Positions 26,412-35,851 are shown, counted from the first letter of the stretch. The stretch: 64,000 bases of DNA from Mycoplasma sp. CAG:776 (GCA_000438195.1 FR903078.1:62001-126000); one strand, 5' to 3'. Program-made: numbers and translations. Notes: a model not told the origin generated them from the sequence alone.

Positions 26412-27110
26412 TTAATTTTCCTCTCTTAACATTTCTATAATTTTTTCTTTTCTTTCTTCCCCTTTTATTTTGCTATCTACTAAGCTTAGAGTCCCATTTT
26501 TTAATATTACTATTTCATCGCACAAACTCAATGCAAGATCCATAATATGAGTAGAAAAAATTAGAATATGATCTTTTTTGATACCTCTTAACATTTCTTT
26601 CATTTCTTCTGCTACTATAACATCTAAGCTTGTTAAGGGTTCATCTAGTAATAGAATATTGGGATTAGCTATAATATTTACTAACATTTGCATTTTATTT
26701 TTCATACCATGTGAATAATCTTTTAATAATTTATCACGGTCTTTTTCCTCAATTTTCATAAATTTAAAATACTCATCTATCTCTTTTGGCTCCTTTATTT
26801 TGCCTTCATTGATTTCAAGAAAAAATTTTAAAAATTCTCTTCCTGTTAAGAATTCTGGTACTACGGGAGTCGATAAAACATACCCGATATCCTCAATTGT
26901 TAGTGGCCTTGTTTTTCCTTCTTCTTTGATCGTAAAAATGCCAGTATCTGGTTTAATATCATCATTTAGGCAATTAAAGAATGTTGTTTTTCCAGCTCCA
27001 TTCCGACCTAACAAACCATATATTTTCCCTTGTTCAAATGTAAAATTAATATTCTTTAAAATTTCTTTATTATCAAAACTTTTCTTTAAATTTATTACTT
27101 CTAATTGCAT
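26412..27110 (-). CDS. ABC transporter ATPase
   Basis: The 232-residue ATPase has LGRNGAGKTT as Walker A (an R in place of the usual P), YSHGMKNKMQMLVNI as a divergent signature (SHGMK, as in export ATPases of the EcsA/CcmA branch), LLLDEPLTSLD as Walker B, and the switch His in FSTHIMD. It probably powers the permease encoded one base downstream. No substrate-binding protein is present, which fits an exporter. Confidence 0.85.
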   Translation of the reverse strand: MQLEVINLKKSFDNKEILKNINFTFEQGKIYGLLGRNGAGKTTFFNCLNDDIKPDTGIFTIKEEGKTRPLTIEDIGYVLSTPVVPEFLTGREFLKFFLEINEGKIKEPKEIDEYFKFMKIEEKDRDKLLKDYSHGMKNKMQMLVNIIANPNILLLDEPLTSLDVIVAEEMKEMLRGIKKDHILIFSTHIMDLALSLCDEIVILKNGTLSLVDSKIKGEERKEKIIEMLREEN

Positions 27111-27136
27111 ATAAACTCCTTTTTTCTAACTTTTAA

Positions 27137-27676
27137 TTAACTGCGTTTTTGGGCTTCATGATTTAAAAAGTTATAGAAACTTAATTCTTCATCCCAATAT
27201 TTAGCATTTAAAAATTCTATTAGTGTACTTTCTTCATCTAAAGATAATGTAATCTCAGGATTAAAATAAATATGGGTTCCATCACTAACCAATAGATTCC
27301 CTTCTGATGATGATTTTAACTTAGCAAAACTACTTAAATATACTTTTTTAATTTCAGGTAAACTTAGATAGGCAAGAAATAACATTTTATTTATTTTATT
27401 AGTTCTAAGATTTTTTAGATATTCTATGTGACTTAGTCTACTTTTTATTTCTTTATTTAAACTATGACAAATTCCTTTTAAATTATTCGCTGTTATTTCA
27501 CAATATTCTTGAAAACTCATATATTCTAAACAGGTATCTTGATTTTGATATGCTATATCACTTTCAAAAGTTTTTTGAATCATTTCTAAATAATATTGTT
27601 GGATATTTTCTATTTCTTCATTATACTTTGTCATTAATTTATTTATTATTTCTATTTCATCAAAAATGTTCATCAT
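27137..27676 (-). CDS. unknown 179-residue protein
   Basis: I recognise no family. The protein is acidic and largely helical (EIEIINKLMTKYNEEIENIQ, IKSRLSHIEYLKNLRTNKIN) with a short beta-like segment around VSDGTHIYFNPEITLSLDEE. No membrane helix or signal peptide is seen. The start has AGGTGATGAG before two adjacent ATGs. It precedes the ABC ATPase gene on the same strand. Confidence 0.5.
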   Translation of the reverse strand: MMNIFDEIEIINKLMTKYNEEIENIQQYYLEMIQKTFESDIAYQNQDTCLEYMSFQEYCEITANNLKGICHSLNKEIKSRLSHIEYLKNLRTNKINKMLFLAYLSLPEIKKVYLSSFAKLKSSSEGNLLVSDGTHIYFNPEITLSLDEESTLIEFLNAKYWDEELSFYNFLNHEAQKRS

Positions 27677-27733
27677 AACTCATCACCTGATAAACTCATT
27701 ATAAAAGATATATTTTTAAATGGCAAGAAAAAA

Positions 27734-28156
27734 CTATTTTAGTTTTTCTAAAATAGCTCGTTCTATTCCTTTTAATGGCAAGTTGGCACAGACTTTTCTA
27801 TTTCCCTGCTTACTAACTTCCTTGTAAGCTACCGCCTCTTTTAATATTTCAGAATTAAAGTTATCTCCATTTGTCATTTGATAAAATTCATGGATATAAG
27901 CTAAAGCTTCTTCATTAGTTTTATCAATTAAATTTTTAATCATAATAGAGGTGGAAGATATCGAAATAGCACAGGCTTCGCCATCAAAAGTGATATCTTC
28001 AATTTTATTGTTATTCCATTTAATATATAAATTAATATTATCAATACAAGATTCGTTTCGGGTATTTACTTTAACATATCCTTCATGAGGAAAATCTCTA
28101 TTTACAGGATGAAGATAATTTTCCATAATTATTTTTCTTGACTCTTCTATATTCAT
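27734..28156 (-). CDS. sufU: SufU zinc-dependent sulfur transfer protein
   Basis: SufU accepts persulfide sulfur from SufS and passes it to the SufBCD scaffold for iron-sulfur cluster assembly. The 140-residue protein keeps the three zinc-ligand cysteines (Cys37 in ESCIDN, Cys62 in GEACAIS, Cys123 in RKVCANLP) and Asp39. The third Cys is in the C-terminal segment LPLKGIERAI, typical of SufU. It directly follows sufS, overlapping its stop codon. SufBCD are not in the window. Confidence 0.92.
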   Translation of the reverse strand: MNIEESRKIIMENYLHPVNRDFPHEGYVKVNTRNESCIDNINLYIKWNNNKIEDITFDGEACAISISSTSIMIKNLIDKTNEEALAYIHEFYQMTNGDNFNSEILKEAVAYKEVSKQGNRKVCANLPLKGIERAILEKLK

Positions 28157-29352
28157 TAAATCATCTCTTTTACTATCTTATCATAATTACTTAATAATTC
28201 TACTAAATCATCGATTTCTTCATAAGTATTATAAAAATATAAACTAATTCGTACTGTATTATTTACACCAACACTTGATTTTAATATTTTCGCACAGTGA
28301 TTTCCTGCTCTAACACAAATATTATATTTATTTAAGTAATATGCTACATCTTGACTAAATATATTTGAAACATTAAAGGTTACAATTCCACTATCACTTT
28401 CAATATTAATGATATCAATATGCTTTAAAGGGAGTAATTTGTCTACCAAATATTTTCTTAAACTCAATTCATATTTATGAATATTATCCATACCTATTTT
28501 GTTTAAATATCTAATCGCTTCGCCTAATCCTATTACACCCGCTATATTTCTGGTTCCCGCTTCTAATCTAGTAGGTAGTTCCTTTAAATATATTTCCTCT
28601 GGATTATCAAAAGATTCATTCATTCCACCTCCTAGAACTGTTGGTTCTAAGTGTTCTAATAATTCTTTTTTTCCATATAAAATTCCTACTCCTGTTGGAC
28701 CACACATTTTGTGAGCCGAAAAAGCTAAAAAATCAACATCTAAATCTTTTACATCTATTTTCATGTGAGGAGCCATTTGAGCAGCATCTAATACTACAAA
28801 AATATTATTTTCATGAGCAAGTTTACAAATTTCTTTTATTGGCCTAATATCACCAATTACATTGGTAATTCCAGCGATACTTATTACTTTCGTCTTAGGA
28901 GTTATCACTTTTTTTAAATTATCTATTGTTAAATAATAATTACTATCTAAAGGAATATAATTTATTTCTATATTATTTTTTTTTACCAACCGAAACCATG
29001 GTAAAATATTAGAGGCATGTTCACTAGTAGTAAGTAAAACTTCATCATTTGCTTCAAATAGATTAGCAAAGAAACCATCTACTATCATATTTAGAGAATC
29101 TGTTGTTCCATTCGTAAATATAATCTCTTCTAAATACTCAGCATTAATAAATTCTTTCACTAAATTTCTTGTTTCTTCATATTCTTGATCTACTTTATAA
29201 GATAAATCATAGTCTCCTCGATGAGCATTTGCCGGATAATTTGTATAATAGTCTGTTATTTTATCAATTACGCACTTTGGCTTTAAGCTTGTGGCACTAT
29301 TATCAAAATATATAATATCCTCTTTTAATAAAGGAAAATCTTCTCTATTCAT
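28156..29352 (-). CDS. sufS: SufS cysteine desulfurase
   Basis: SufS is a PLP enzyme that removes sulfur from cysteine. The 398-residue product starts with REDFPLLKEDIIYFDNSATS, has the PLP lysine in FSAHKMCGPTGVGILYG, and the catalytic persulfide Cys in VRAGNHCAKILK near the C terminus, as in group II (SufS) desulfurases. GGMNESFDNPEE is also typical. It is coupled to sufU. Length is normal. Confidence 0.95.
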   Translation of the reverse strand: MNREDFPLLKEDIIYFDNSATSLKPKCVIDKITDYYTNYPANAHRGDYDLSYKVDQEYEETRNLVKEFINAEYLEEIIFTNGTTDSLNMIVDGFFANLFEANDEVLLTTSEHASNILPWFRLVKKNNIEINYIPLDSNYYLTIDNLKKVITPKTKVISIAGITNVIGDIRPIKEICKLAHENNIFVVLDAAQMAPHMKIDVKDLDVDFLAFSAHKMCGPTGVGILYGKKELLEHLEPTVLGGGMNESFDNPEEIYLKELPTRLEAGTRNIAGVIGLGEAIRYLNKIGMDNIHKYELSLRKYLVDKLLPLKHIDIINIESDSGIVTFNVSNIFSQDVAYYLNKYNICVRAGNHCAKILKSSVGVNNTVRISLYFYNTYEEIDDLVELLSNYDKIVKEMI

Positions 29353-29422
29353 CGTTCACCTCCAGTTTTCTATTGTATTTTATTCCATTTATAAAATAGT
29401 ACTTATAATATTCGCCTTTTTA

Positions 29423-30229
29423 TTATTCGATATTAATTCTTCTGCTTCGTTCATATAGCTTATTTATCTCATCTGAAAAATCTATATTTGTTTCCGTTCG
29501 ATAATTTAAAATATGGATTTCATTTGTTCCATTTGGCACTCCACTTATTCTTATAATTAAATTGTTACTTATTGAACTTAGTGTATATCTTTCAACAAAG
29601 CCTTCTTTAATTATAAGTTCATCTACTAAAATGATTTTATTCTCCTCGGTTATTTCCTTTACTGATATATGTGTTAAACATTGTTTTTCGTAAACATTTT
29701 GATTTTCAAAAAAACGTCTCATATATAGCCTTTTTAAATCTATAATTGTAGTATTTTTATTTATTGTGTTGAAACAATGAGGATCTAAATAGTAATCAAT
29801 ATCATAGGGAATTATAAAACTATAAATTCTATTTTCGATTTCGATTTCTATTTTAATTTGATGTGCATCAAGAATTTGGGTTATTGTTCTATCTTTTTCT
29901 TTTATTTTATATTTTTCTAACCGAGCAAAGTACTGCCTATCTGTCCAATCTGTAAAAAAAGTATACTCTTGATTTTCATTTTTAATTATTAAACGTTCAT
30001 TTAAAATTATTAAAATTAAATTTTTGCTATTCGCAGTTGCTCTAAATTCAATTTCACCTGTTTTTTCGCTTAATAGCTCTAAATAATAATTTTTACTACC
30101 TAAAAAGGAAAGAATAAATTGACTTGCTATTTTTAACATGTTTTGATAATTTCTTATTATTTCATTTATTTCGCTATTATAAATGAAAGGTAAAAAATCT
30201 TGACTTTTAAAAGTATAATCTTTTCTCAT
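29423..30229 (-). CDS. unknown 268-residue protein
   Basis: I do not recognise this protein. It is soluble, rich in beta-like segments (LIIKNENQEYTFFTDWTDR, KIEIEIENRIYSFIIPYD) with an N-terminal helix pair. No signal peptide or transmembrane helix is seen. The neighbour upstream (30250-30669) is also unknown and ends in a terminator, so this gene probably has its own transcription start. Its function is open. Confidence 0.5.
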   Translation of the reverse strand: MRKDYTFKSQDFLPFIYNSEINEIIRNYQNMLKIASQFILSFLGSKNYYLELLSEKTGEIEFRATANSKNLILIILNERLIIKNENQEYTFFTDWTDRQYFARLEKYKIKEKDRTITQILDAHQIKIEIEIENRIYSFIIPYDIDYYLDPHCFNTINKNTTIIDLKRLYMRRFFENQNVYEKQCLTHISVKEITEENKIILVDELIIKEGFVERYTLSSISNNLIIRISGVPNGTNEIHILNYRTETNIDFSDEINKLYERSRRINIE

Positions 30230-30236
30230 AATTCAC

Positions 30237-30271
30237 CTAAAAAAATATGTTACTTTTCTTGTAACATATTT
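30237..30271 (-). terminator. terminator of the 30250-30669 gene
   Basis: The stem AAATATGTTAC / GTAACATATTT is followed on the minus strand by a T run. It overlaps the coding 3' end. Confidence 0.7.
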
Positions 30272-30669
30272 AATAAATCAATTTTAAACTTATCTTTAGA
30301 AGCATTCGCTTTTGATATCATTATTCCTTTATATGTTGCAAGTTCACTCATATGTCCTTCTAACAATATTTCAGTAGGTGTAATTGTATCAAGCATAATT
30401 GTTCCTTCTTTTAAATAGACAGTATAATAAAGTTTTACTTCTCCATGGACAGCTGCAAACATTTTATCACTTGGTAATTTAAGCTCGTATTTTTCAGTTT
30501 GTTCTTTTTTATTTGTGCTAATTAATTCTCCAACAAACTTGCCATTTCTAAGCGCTGGATAATAATCAAAATTTAGCTTTTTAAAGGCTAACATATTATA
30601 CTTTTTTAGCGCTCTTTCTAATTTTTTGAATTCGTTTTCATTAATGTAATCTAAAACATAACCTTTCAT
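30250..30669 (-). CDS. unknown 139-residue protein
   Basis: I recognise no family. The N terminus is a lysine-rich helix (EFKKLERALKKYNMLAFKKL), the middle has beta-like strands (KLPSDKMFAAVHGEVKLYYT, TIMLDTITPTEILLEGHMSE), and the C terminus ends in a helix over the terminator. No membrane segment is seen. The ribosome site is strong (AGGGGGTTAATTT). Confidence 0.5.
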   Translation of the reverse strand: MKGYVLDYINENEFKKLERALKKYNMLAFKKLNFDYYPALRNGKFVGELISTNKKEQTEKYELKLPSDKMFAAVHGEVKLYYTVYLKEGTIMLDTITPTEILLEGHMSELATYKGIMISKANASKDKFKIDLLNMLQEK

Positions 30670-30752
30670 AAATTAACCCCCTATTTCAATTACGTTTTAA
30701 TTATAGCATATTTTAAGTTCTTTGTCAAATTAACGTAAAAATTGCATCTTTA

Positions 30753-31019
30753 CTATTGATTTTTGTCGATTTTTAACTTTACAATTGTCATCCCAGGATT
30801 CCATATGTTTACTTTATAAGAATCTACTAACTTATTTTTCTTTAACAATTCGTGAACACGGTTGCGTAATATATTAGAACTTTTTCCATGAATAATTCCT
30901 ACATAAGCATTTTTTAGTTTTACATTATCTTTTATAAAATCATTTAAAAAATAGACTACAGTATCCGTTGTTTCTCCATGGACATTTAATACTGGCGAAT
31001 TACTACTGAACATTTCCAT
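30753..31019 (-). CDS. stand-alone Smr-like domain protein
   Basis: The 88-residue protein matches the C-terminal Smr domain of MutS2: VLNVHGETTDTVVYFLNDF (usual LDLHG), YVGIIHGKSSNILRNRVHEL (HGxG-type motif, here HGKSS) and a C-terminal GMTIVKLK strand. Smr domains cut or bind RNA/DNA; MutS2 Smr acts on collided ribosomes. The motif is degenerate at the third HGxG position, so activity may differ. It overlaps the upstream PfkB gene by 17 bases. Confidence 0.7.
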   Translation of the reverse strand: MEMFSSNSPVLNVHGETTDTVVYFLNDFIKDNVKLKNAYVGIIHGKSSNILRNRVHELLKKNKLVDSYKVNIWNPGMTIVKLKIDKNQ

Positions 31020-32100
31020 TGTTATTTGGTTCTATTTTGGGAATCGAAGTTACTCCACCAAAAAAACTATTACCTGATTCTATGCTTGCAGTATTGGTAG
31101 GAATGACGATTTTACTAGGATCTGGTATGTCTGGTAGTTTTTCTTCATTATTTACAACCGGTTTTTGCTCTTCTACTGGTGGTGCTTCAACAATTTTAAA
31201 TTTTTGATTATAGTAATTTATTACTTCTTTTAAGTTAGGAATAGAAGTCCTACCTCCCATTTTACCAACTGAAAGCCCAGCAGTAATATTAGAATATGTA
31301 ATTGCTTTTTCCAAATCAAATCCATTTGCTAAGCAATAAACAAAAGCACCATGGAAAATATCTCCAGCACAACTCGGATCTACTACTTTTGTTTTTATTC
31401 CAGGCATAATTTTTATTTCTCCATTATAGGAATACATCGCTCCCATATTTTCTAATGTTATAACAATATTATTATTAGGATAACGATCTTTTAATTTTTT
31501 ATATACTTGAACTAATGTTGCAGAATTGTTATAGTCTATTTTTAAGCCGCTTACTGTTTCAGCAAATCCTTTAGAACAGACAATATATTTTACATATTTA
31601 CATAATTCTAATAAATCCCGATCCACTCTTCCTGCATCTAAAACACTAATTGCTTTAGGAAATCTATTTAAAGCATTGATAGTTGCACTATATTCTTTGC
31701 CATCAGTAAATATAACATCTGGAGATAAGGTGTATTCATATTTTTTTAATTGTGGTTGAGTGGCACTTACAATATCAAACCGTGTTCTTGTCCCATTTTT
31801 TTTATTTACTAAGATAACAGATACTGGTGTTCCTATTTCATAAGAATTTTCCATTAGTTCTGTTTTGACCATAGCTTGCTCTAGTTCTTTCCTAATTTGC
31901 GAACCATAATCATCCGAACCTACTACCCCAGCAAAATAAGAGGTTTCTCCCCATTTTCCAAGTAAATAAGCTACATTAGCTGCTGTTCCGCCACCAGATT
32001 CAATTTTTTCGTTTAATAAATATTTTGTTCCTTCTATTGGATATTCTTCTACAGGGCAAGTAATGTCATAACTCGTTCTACCTATGCTTAGTATTGTCAT
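31003..32100 (-). CDS. PfkB-family sugar/nucleoside kinase with proline-rich tail
   Basis: The 365-residue protein has a ribokinase-type core (about 1-300): GGGTAANVAYLLGKWG near the start and VVDPSCAGDIFHGAFVYC with the catalytic Asp in the anion-hole motif SCAGD (usual TGAGD). The substrate is unknown; adenosine, ribose and fructose kinases share this fold. After about residue 305 comes a disordered Pro/Glu/Asn-rich tail (EAPPVEEQKPVV, NNEEKLPDIPDP) that is absent from typical members. The gene is followed by the overlapping Smr gene and preceded by alaS. Confidence 0.8.
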   Translation of the reverse strand: MTILSIGRTSYDITCPVEEYPIEGTKYLLNEKIESGGGTAANVAYLLGKWGETSYFAGVVGSDDYGSQIRKELEQAMVKTELMENSYEIGTPVSVILVNKKNGTRTRFDIVSATQPQLKKYEYTLSPDVIFTDGKEYSATINALNRFPKAISVLDAGRVDRDLLELCKYVKYIVCSKGFAETVSGLKIDYNNSATLVQVYKKLKDRYPNNNIVITLENMGAMYSYNGEIKIMPGIKTKVVDPSCAGDIFHGAFVYCLANGFDLEKAITYSNITAGLSVGKMGGRTSIPNLKEVINYYNQKFKIVEAPPVEEQKPVVNNEEKLPDIPDPSKIVIPTNTASIESGNSFFGGVTSIPKIEPNNNGNVQ

Positions 32101-32156
32101 CTAATCCACCTCTTCTATAATATTTATCATACCATATTTTTAATTAAAAATAAAGA

Positions 32157-33908
32157 CTATTCTAAGATAGCCTTTATTCTTCTAACCCCAGCACTGCTTG
32201 CTTCTTCTTTCGTAATTTTAAAGTGTCCTAATACATTCGTGTGTGAAACATGAGGACCTCCACATATTTCTTTAGAAACATTACCAATTTTATATACGTT
32301 TACAATATCAGCATATTTTTCAATAAACATTGCTTCTGCTCCACTTTTTATCGCTTCTTCTTTGCTCATTGTTTCCATAGTGACTGGTAAATCTTCTTTA
32401 ATCCAATTGTTTACTAATTGTTCTACTTTTTCTTTTTCTTCTTCTGTTAACTTATGATCGCAAGAAAAATCAAAACGCATTCTCTCTTCATTGATATTGC
32501 TTCCTTTTTGATGAACATCTTGGCCAATTACTGTTTTTAAGGCTGCATTTAATAAATGAGTCGCTGTATGATATTTTGTTTCGATCTCACTATGTCCCAT
32601 TAATCCACCTTTAAATTTTCCTTTAGAGGCCGTACGTGAAAGCTCTTGATGAGCTTGAAATTTTTCTTGGAACCCTTTTATATCAACTTTTAAATTTTTT
32701 TCTTTTGCCATTTCTTCGGTTAATTCGATTGGAAAACCATATGTATCATATAATTTAAAAGCGTTATCTTTATCGATTATATCTCCATTTAGATGGTTTA
32801 ACAGTTTATCAAATTCTCTTAATCCTTTTTCTAATGTACGATTAAATTTTATATTTTCATTTTTTAATACTTCTAAAACCATATTTTTATTTTCTTTTAT
32901 TTCAGGATAATAGCTTTCATATTTTTTTAATACTTCTAAAGCAATAGGCTCCATCCAGTTTTCAAGTGTATTAATTCCTAAATTTTTAGCATGACGAATG
33001 GCTCTTCTAATTAATCTTCTTAAAATATAACCCTGATCTGTATTACTTGGTTTAATCCCTGCACGGTCAGCACTAATAAAGACACTGGTACGAATATGAT
33101 CAGCAATAATTCGCATACTTTTTTCATTTCCTTCATATGGCTTACCACTAATTTTTTCTATTGAAGATATAATCTCTTTCCAAATAGAAGTTTTATAGTT
33201 ATCATTTACCCCTTCTAAAACCGCTACTACTCTTTCTAAGCCCATTCCTGTGTCAACATTTTTTTGCGATAATTCAGTAATTTTTCCGTTTTCATCTTTA
33301 TGAAACTCCATAAAGACATTATTCCATATTTCTACCCAACGATCATCTTTCGGATCAAATACTTTAGGAATCTCATCTTCGCTTCGAAAATAAAAAATTT
33401 CTGTATCTCCTCCGCACGGACCAGCCTCTCCAGCGATCCAAAAATTATCTTCTTCTCCTAAATATGCTATTCTTTCTTCTTTAATTCCTAGACTCTTCCA
33501 TATTTCAGCCGATACTTCGTCTCTTGGAATATCATTATTTCCTTTAAATACAGTAACAGCTAAACGTTCTTTAGGAATATTTAATACATTAGTTAAAAAA
33601 TCAAAACTGTATTCAATACTTTCTTTTTTAAAGTAATCTCCTAGGCTCCAATTTCCAAGCATTTCGAAAAAAGTATGGTGAGTTTTATCACCTATTTCAT
33701 CTAAATCAGTTAAACGTACACACTTTTGGGCATCACATAATCTATTCCCTTGGGGATGTTTTTCTCCTAATAAATAAGGAATTAAAGGTTGCATGCCTGC
33801 AGTATTAAATAACACGGTTGGATCGTTTTCCGGAATTAATGGAGCACTAGGAATTTCCACATGGTTATGTTCAACAAAATATTCTATAAATTTATCTTTT
33901 AAGTTCAT
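32157..33908 (-). CDS. alaS: alanyl-tRNA synthetase, short form lacking beta-barrel and C-Ala
   Basis: AlaRS charges and proofreads tRNA-Ala. The 583-residue product has the catalytic core (FNTAGMQPLIPYLLGEK, VDTGMGLERV) and an editing domain with zinc-site motifs HTATHLL (447-453) and CGGPH (549-553, usual CGGTH). The usual enzyme has about 870 residues: here the beta-barrel between core and editing domain is replaced by about 40 residues, and the C-terminal C-Ala domain is absent. The downstream DNA is another gene, so this is not a frameshift. Its start overlaps the stop of the kinase gene by four bases. Confidence 0.9.
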   Translation of the reverse strand: MNLKDKFIEYFVEHNHVEIPSAPLIPENDPTVLFNTAGMQPLIPYLLGEKHPQGNRLCDAQKCVRLTDLDEIGDKTHHTFFEMLGNWSLGDYFKKESIEYSFDFLTNVLNIPKERLAVTVFKGNNDIPRDEVSAEIWKSLGIKEERIAYLGEEDNFWIAGEAGPCGGDTEIFYFRSEDEIPKVFDPKDDRWVEIWNNVFMEFHKDENGKITELSQKNVDTGMGLERVVAVLEGVNDNYKTSIWKEIISSIEKISGKPYEGNEKSMRIIADHIRTSVFISADRAGIKPSNTDQGYILRRLIRRAIRHAKNLGINTLENWMEPIALEVLKKYESYYPEIKENKNMVLEVLKNENIKFNRTLEKGLREFDKLLNHLNGDIIDKDNAFKLYDTYGFPIELTEEMAKEKNLKVDIKGFQEKFQAHQELSRTASKGKFKGGLMGHSEIETKYHTATHLLNAALKTVIGQDVHQKGSNINEERMRFDFSCDHKLTEEEKEKVEQLVNNWIKEDLPVTMETMSKEEAIKSGAEAMFIEKYADIVNVYKIGNVSKEICGGPHVSHTNVLGHFKITKEEASSAGVRRIKAILE

Positions 33909-34435
33909 TTTTCTACTCCTTCTATAAAGCTAATTACACGATTATCTAATATTTCAATATTATCATTTACAATTGTTATGTCAAAATTACTATAGTTTTC
34001 TAGAGCTGTTTCTGTAATGTGCATTTGTTCTTCTAGTGATAATTTACTAGGTTCAAATTGATTGATAATATACATTGAATAAACATTATTAAAAGCCTTT
34101 TTTAGTTCATCAATTTCAATAGGCAATCTTACATCATCTATTATTACAACATCACGATATAAAGAATAGATTTTAATATCTTCAATCATTCTATTTACAA
34201 AAAATAATGGCATATCCATATTTTCTTTGATCGTAACGCCTAAATCTTGCAAAAATTTTCGAGGTTTTGGCTCGCTACCATCCCAGCCAATTAGTTCTTT
34301 CGCATATATTTTTATATATTTACTAAAGCTTGTTATAATTGGTTTTTGATTTAAGGACAAGTAATATTCTTTTATAATCTTTGCTACTTCTCCTTTACCA
34401 GAACCAGATTTTCCCGCTACTAAATATATTTTCAT
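33905..34435 (-). CDS. deoxynucleoside-monophosphate-kinase-like P-loop protein
   Basis: The 176-residue P-loop protein has GKSGSGKGEV (Walker A, about 8-17) and the segment DVVIIDDVRLPIEIDELKKA (Walker B-like) plus GWDGSEPKPRKFLQDLG. The pattern resembles the phage-type deoxynucleoside monophosphate kinase family and related phosphomevalonate-kinase-like enzymes. The substrate is uncertain. It is followed by alaS with a four-base overlap and starts just after the rplT terminator. Confidence 0.65.
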   Translation of the reverse strand: MKIYLVAGKSGSGKGEVAKIIKEYYLSLNQKPIITSFSKYIKIYAKELIGWDGSEPKPRKFLQDLGVTIKENMDMPLFFVNRMIEDIKIYSLYRDVVIIDDVRLPIEIDELKKAFNNVYSMYIINQFEPSKLSLEEQMHITETALENYSNFDITIVNDNIEILDNRVISFIEGVEK

Positions 34436-34514
34436 TTTATCACCACACAGTGATTTAATTATACCATTATTTTATTTAAAAAAAAAGTGTGCTTTTATTA
34501 TTTGAAAAATTCCT

Positions 34515-34550
34515 AATAAAAAACTCATTTCTTTAAATAAAATGAGTTTC
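34515..34550 (-). terminator. terminator of the infC-rpmI-rplT operon
   Basis: The stem AAACTCATTT / AAATGAGTTT is followed on the minus strand by six T. Confidence 0.75.
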
Positions 34551-34553
34551 TTT

Positions 34554-35102
34554 TTAATTTAAACTAGCAATTAGTTCATCTTTTTTCATTGCAGAGTAAC
34601 CTTTAACTCCTTGTTCTTTAGCAATAGCTTTAAGTTCGGTTAAAGTCATTTTGCTGTAGTCTTTTTCTTCTTTTACTAATTTGCTTGCTTCAGCTTTAAC
34701 TTCTTTTTTGGGTTCTTCTAATTTTTTAGTTTTAGCAGGTACTTTACCATTTAAGGCTTCCTTAGAAATTTTAACTAATTCAGCGAAAGCACTAGGATTA
34801 TCAATAGCCATTTCACTTAACATCTTACGATTGATTTCAATTCCAGCCTTAGCTAATCCATCCATAAATTTAGAGTAACTAATTTCGTTTTCACGACAAG
34901 CTGCATTAATTCTTGTAATCCATAATTTTCTAAAATTACGTTTATTTTGTTTTCTGTCTCTAAATGCATAAACTCCACTATGGAATACTTGTTCTTGTGC
35001 TGTTTTATATAATCTATGTTTGCTTCCAAAATATCCTTTAGCTTCTTTTAATACTTTTCTTCTTCTTGTTTTGGAAACACTTCCACCTTTAACTCTTGTC
35101 AT
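34554..35102 (-). CDS. rplT: ribosomal protein L20 with Rho_N-like C-terminal tail
   Basis: L20 is an early 50S assembly protein and autoregulator of its operon. The first ~117 residues are normal L20 ([39 protein letters not shown]). A ~65-residue tail follows: a lysine/glutamate linker, then [19 protein letters not shown] and [10 protein letters not shown], a Rho-N/SAP-like helix-turn-helix fold. A nearly identical tail ends S2 (44386-45330). The tail is not part of canonical L20 (about 118 residues). It is the last gene of the infC operon. Confidence 0.95.
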   Translation of the reverse strand: MTRVKGGSVSKTRRRKVLKEAKGYFGSKHRLYKTAQEQVFHSGVYAFRDRKQNKRNFRKLWITRINAACRENEISYSKFMDGLAKAGIEINRKMLSEMAIDNPSAFAELVKISKEALNGKVPAKTKKLEEPKKEVKAEASKLVKEEKDYSKMTLTELKAIAKEQGVKGYSAMKKDELIASLN

Positions 35103-35114
35103 TTTCTAACCTCC

Positions 35115-35309
35115 TTAGATAACAGATTTTAATCTGCTAGCTTCTCCTTTTCCTAAAATACCTTTATTTCTTCTTTGACGTACTTGTTTTGCTGAATCTT
35201 TGTTTGTCTTATGATTTCCGTTTGATTTTTTGTAAGTTAAAGTACCATTCTTTTTCTTTGTTAAAACTTTGCTACTTGCTTTATGTGTTTTTTGTTTGCA
35301 CTTTGCCAT
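35115..35309 (-). CDS. rpmI: ribosomal protein L35
   Basis: The 64-residue basic protein is L35 of the 50S subunit: KQKTHKASSKVLTKKKNG and a C-terminal NKGILGKGEASRLKSVI. It lies between infC and rplT in the standard order, 12 bases before rplT. Confidence 0.95.
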   Translation of the reverse strand: MAKCKQKTHKASSKVLTKKKNGTLTYKKSNGNHKTNKDSAKQVRQRRNKGILGKGEASRLKSVI

Positions 35310-35326
35310 AATAAATCCTCCTACTA

Positions 35327-35851
35327 TTATTTTTTTGGTGCTAATAGCATAAACATTTGTCTACCATCTAATTTAGGCTCAGCCTCAATGCTTGAAACCT
35401 CACTTAAACTATCCGCAAATCTTAGTAAAACATCGCGTCCTAATTCTGGTCTAGCCATTTGACGGCCTTTAAAACGAATAAATGCTTTAATTCGATGCCC
35501 TTTTATCAAGTACTCCTTCGCATTTCTAACACGAGTTTCAAAATCATGAATATCAATCGTTGTCGATAAGCGATATTCTTTTAATTCTTTATTTGTTTCT
35601 CTTTGTTTCTTTTGCGCTTCTTTTAATTTTTTTTGACGTTCATAACGGTATTTGTTGTAGTCCATAATTTTTCCTACAGCTACTTTACCATTATCATTCA
35701 TTAAAACTAAATCTAAGCCTGCATATCTAGATAAAGTTAAAGCATCCTCTATTTTTTTTAGCCCCATTTGCTCTCCATTAGGGCCAATTACCATTAGTTC
35801 TTCTACTTTGATTTGCTCATTAATTGGTAACTCTTTATTCACACTTGCTAT
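35327..35851 (-). CDS. infC: translation initiation factor IF-3, probably starting at AUA
   Basis: IF-3 guards start-codon selection on the 30S subunit. The product has LPINEQIKVEELMVIGPNGE, then the linker and C-terminal domain (VRNAKEYLIKGHRIKAFIRF). The ribosome site GGAGG (complement of 35861-35865) is nine bases before an ATA codon (35851-35849) and 18 bases before the in-frame GTG at 35842. The ATA start gives MASVNKELPINEQ and the better spacing. Non-AUG starts of infC are a known autoregulatory device (usually AUU), so I prefer ATA; the GTG start would shorten the protein by three residues. Confidence 0.9.
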   Translation of the reverse strand: MASVNKELPINEQIKVEELMVIGPNGEQMGLKKIEDALTLSRYAGLDLVLMNDNGKVAVGKIMDYNKYRYERQKKLKEAQKKQRETNKELKEYRLSTTIDIHDFETRVRNAKEYLIKGHRIKAFIRFKGRQMARPELGRDVLLRFADSLSEVSSIEAEPKLDGRQMFMLLAPKK

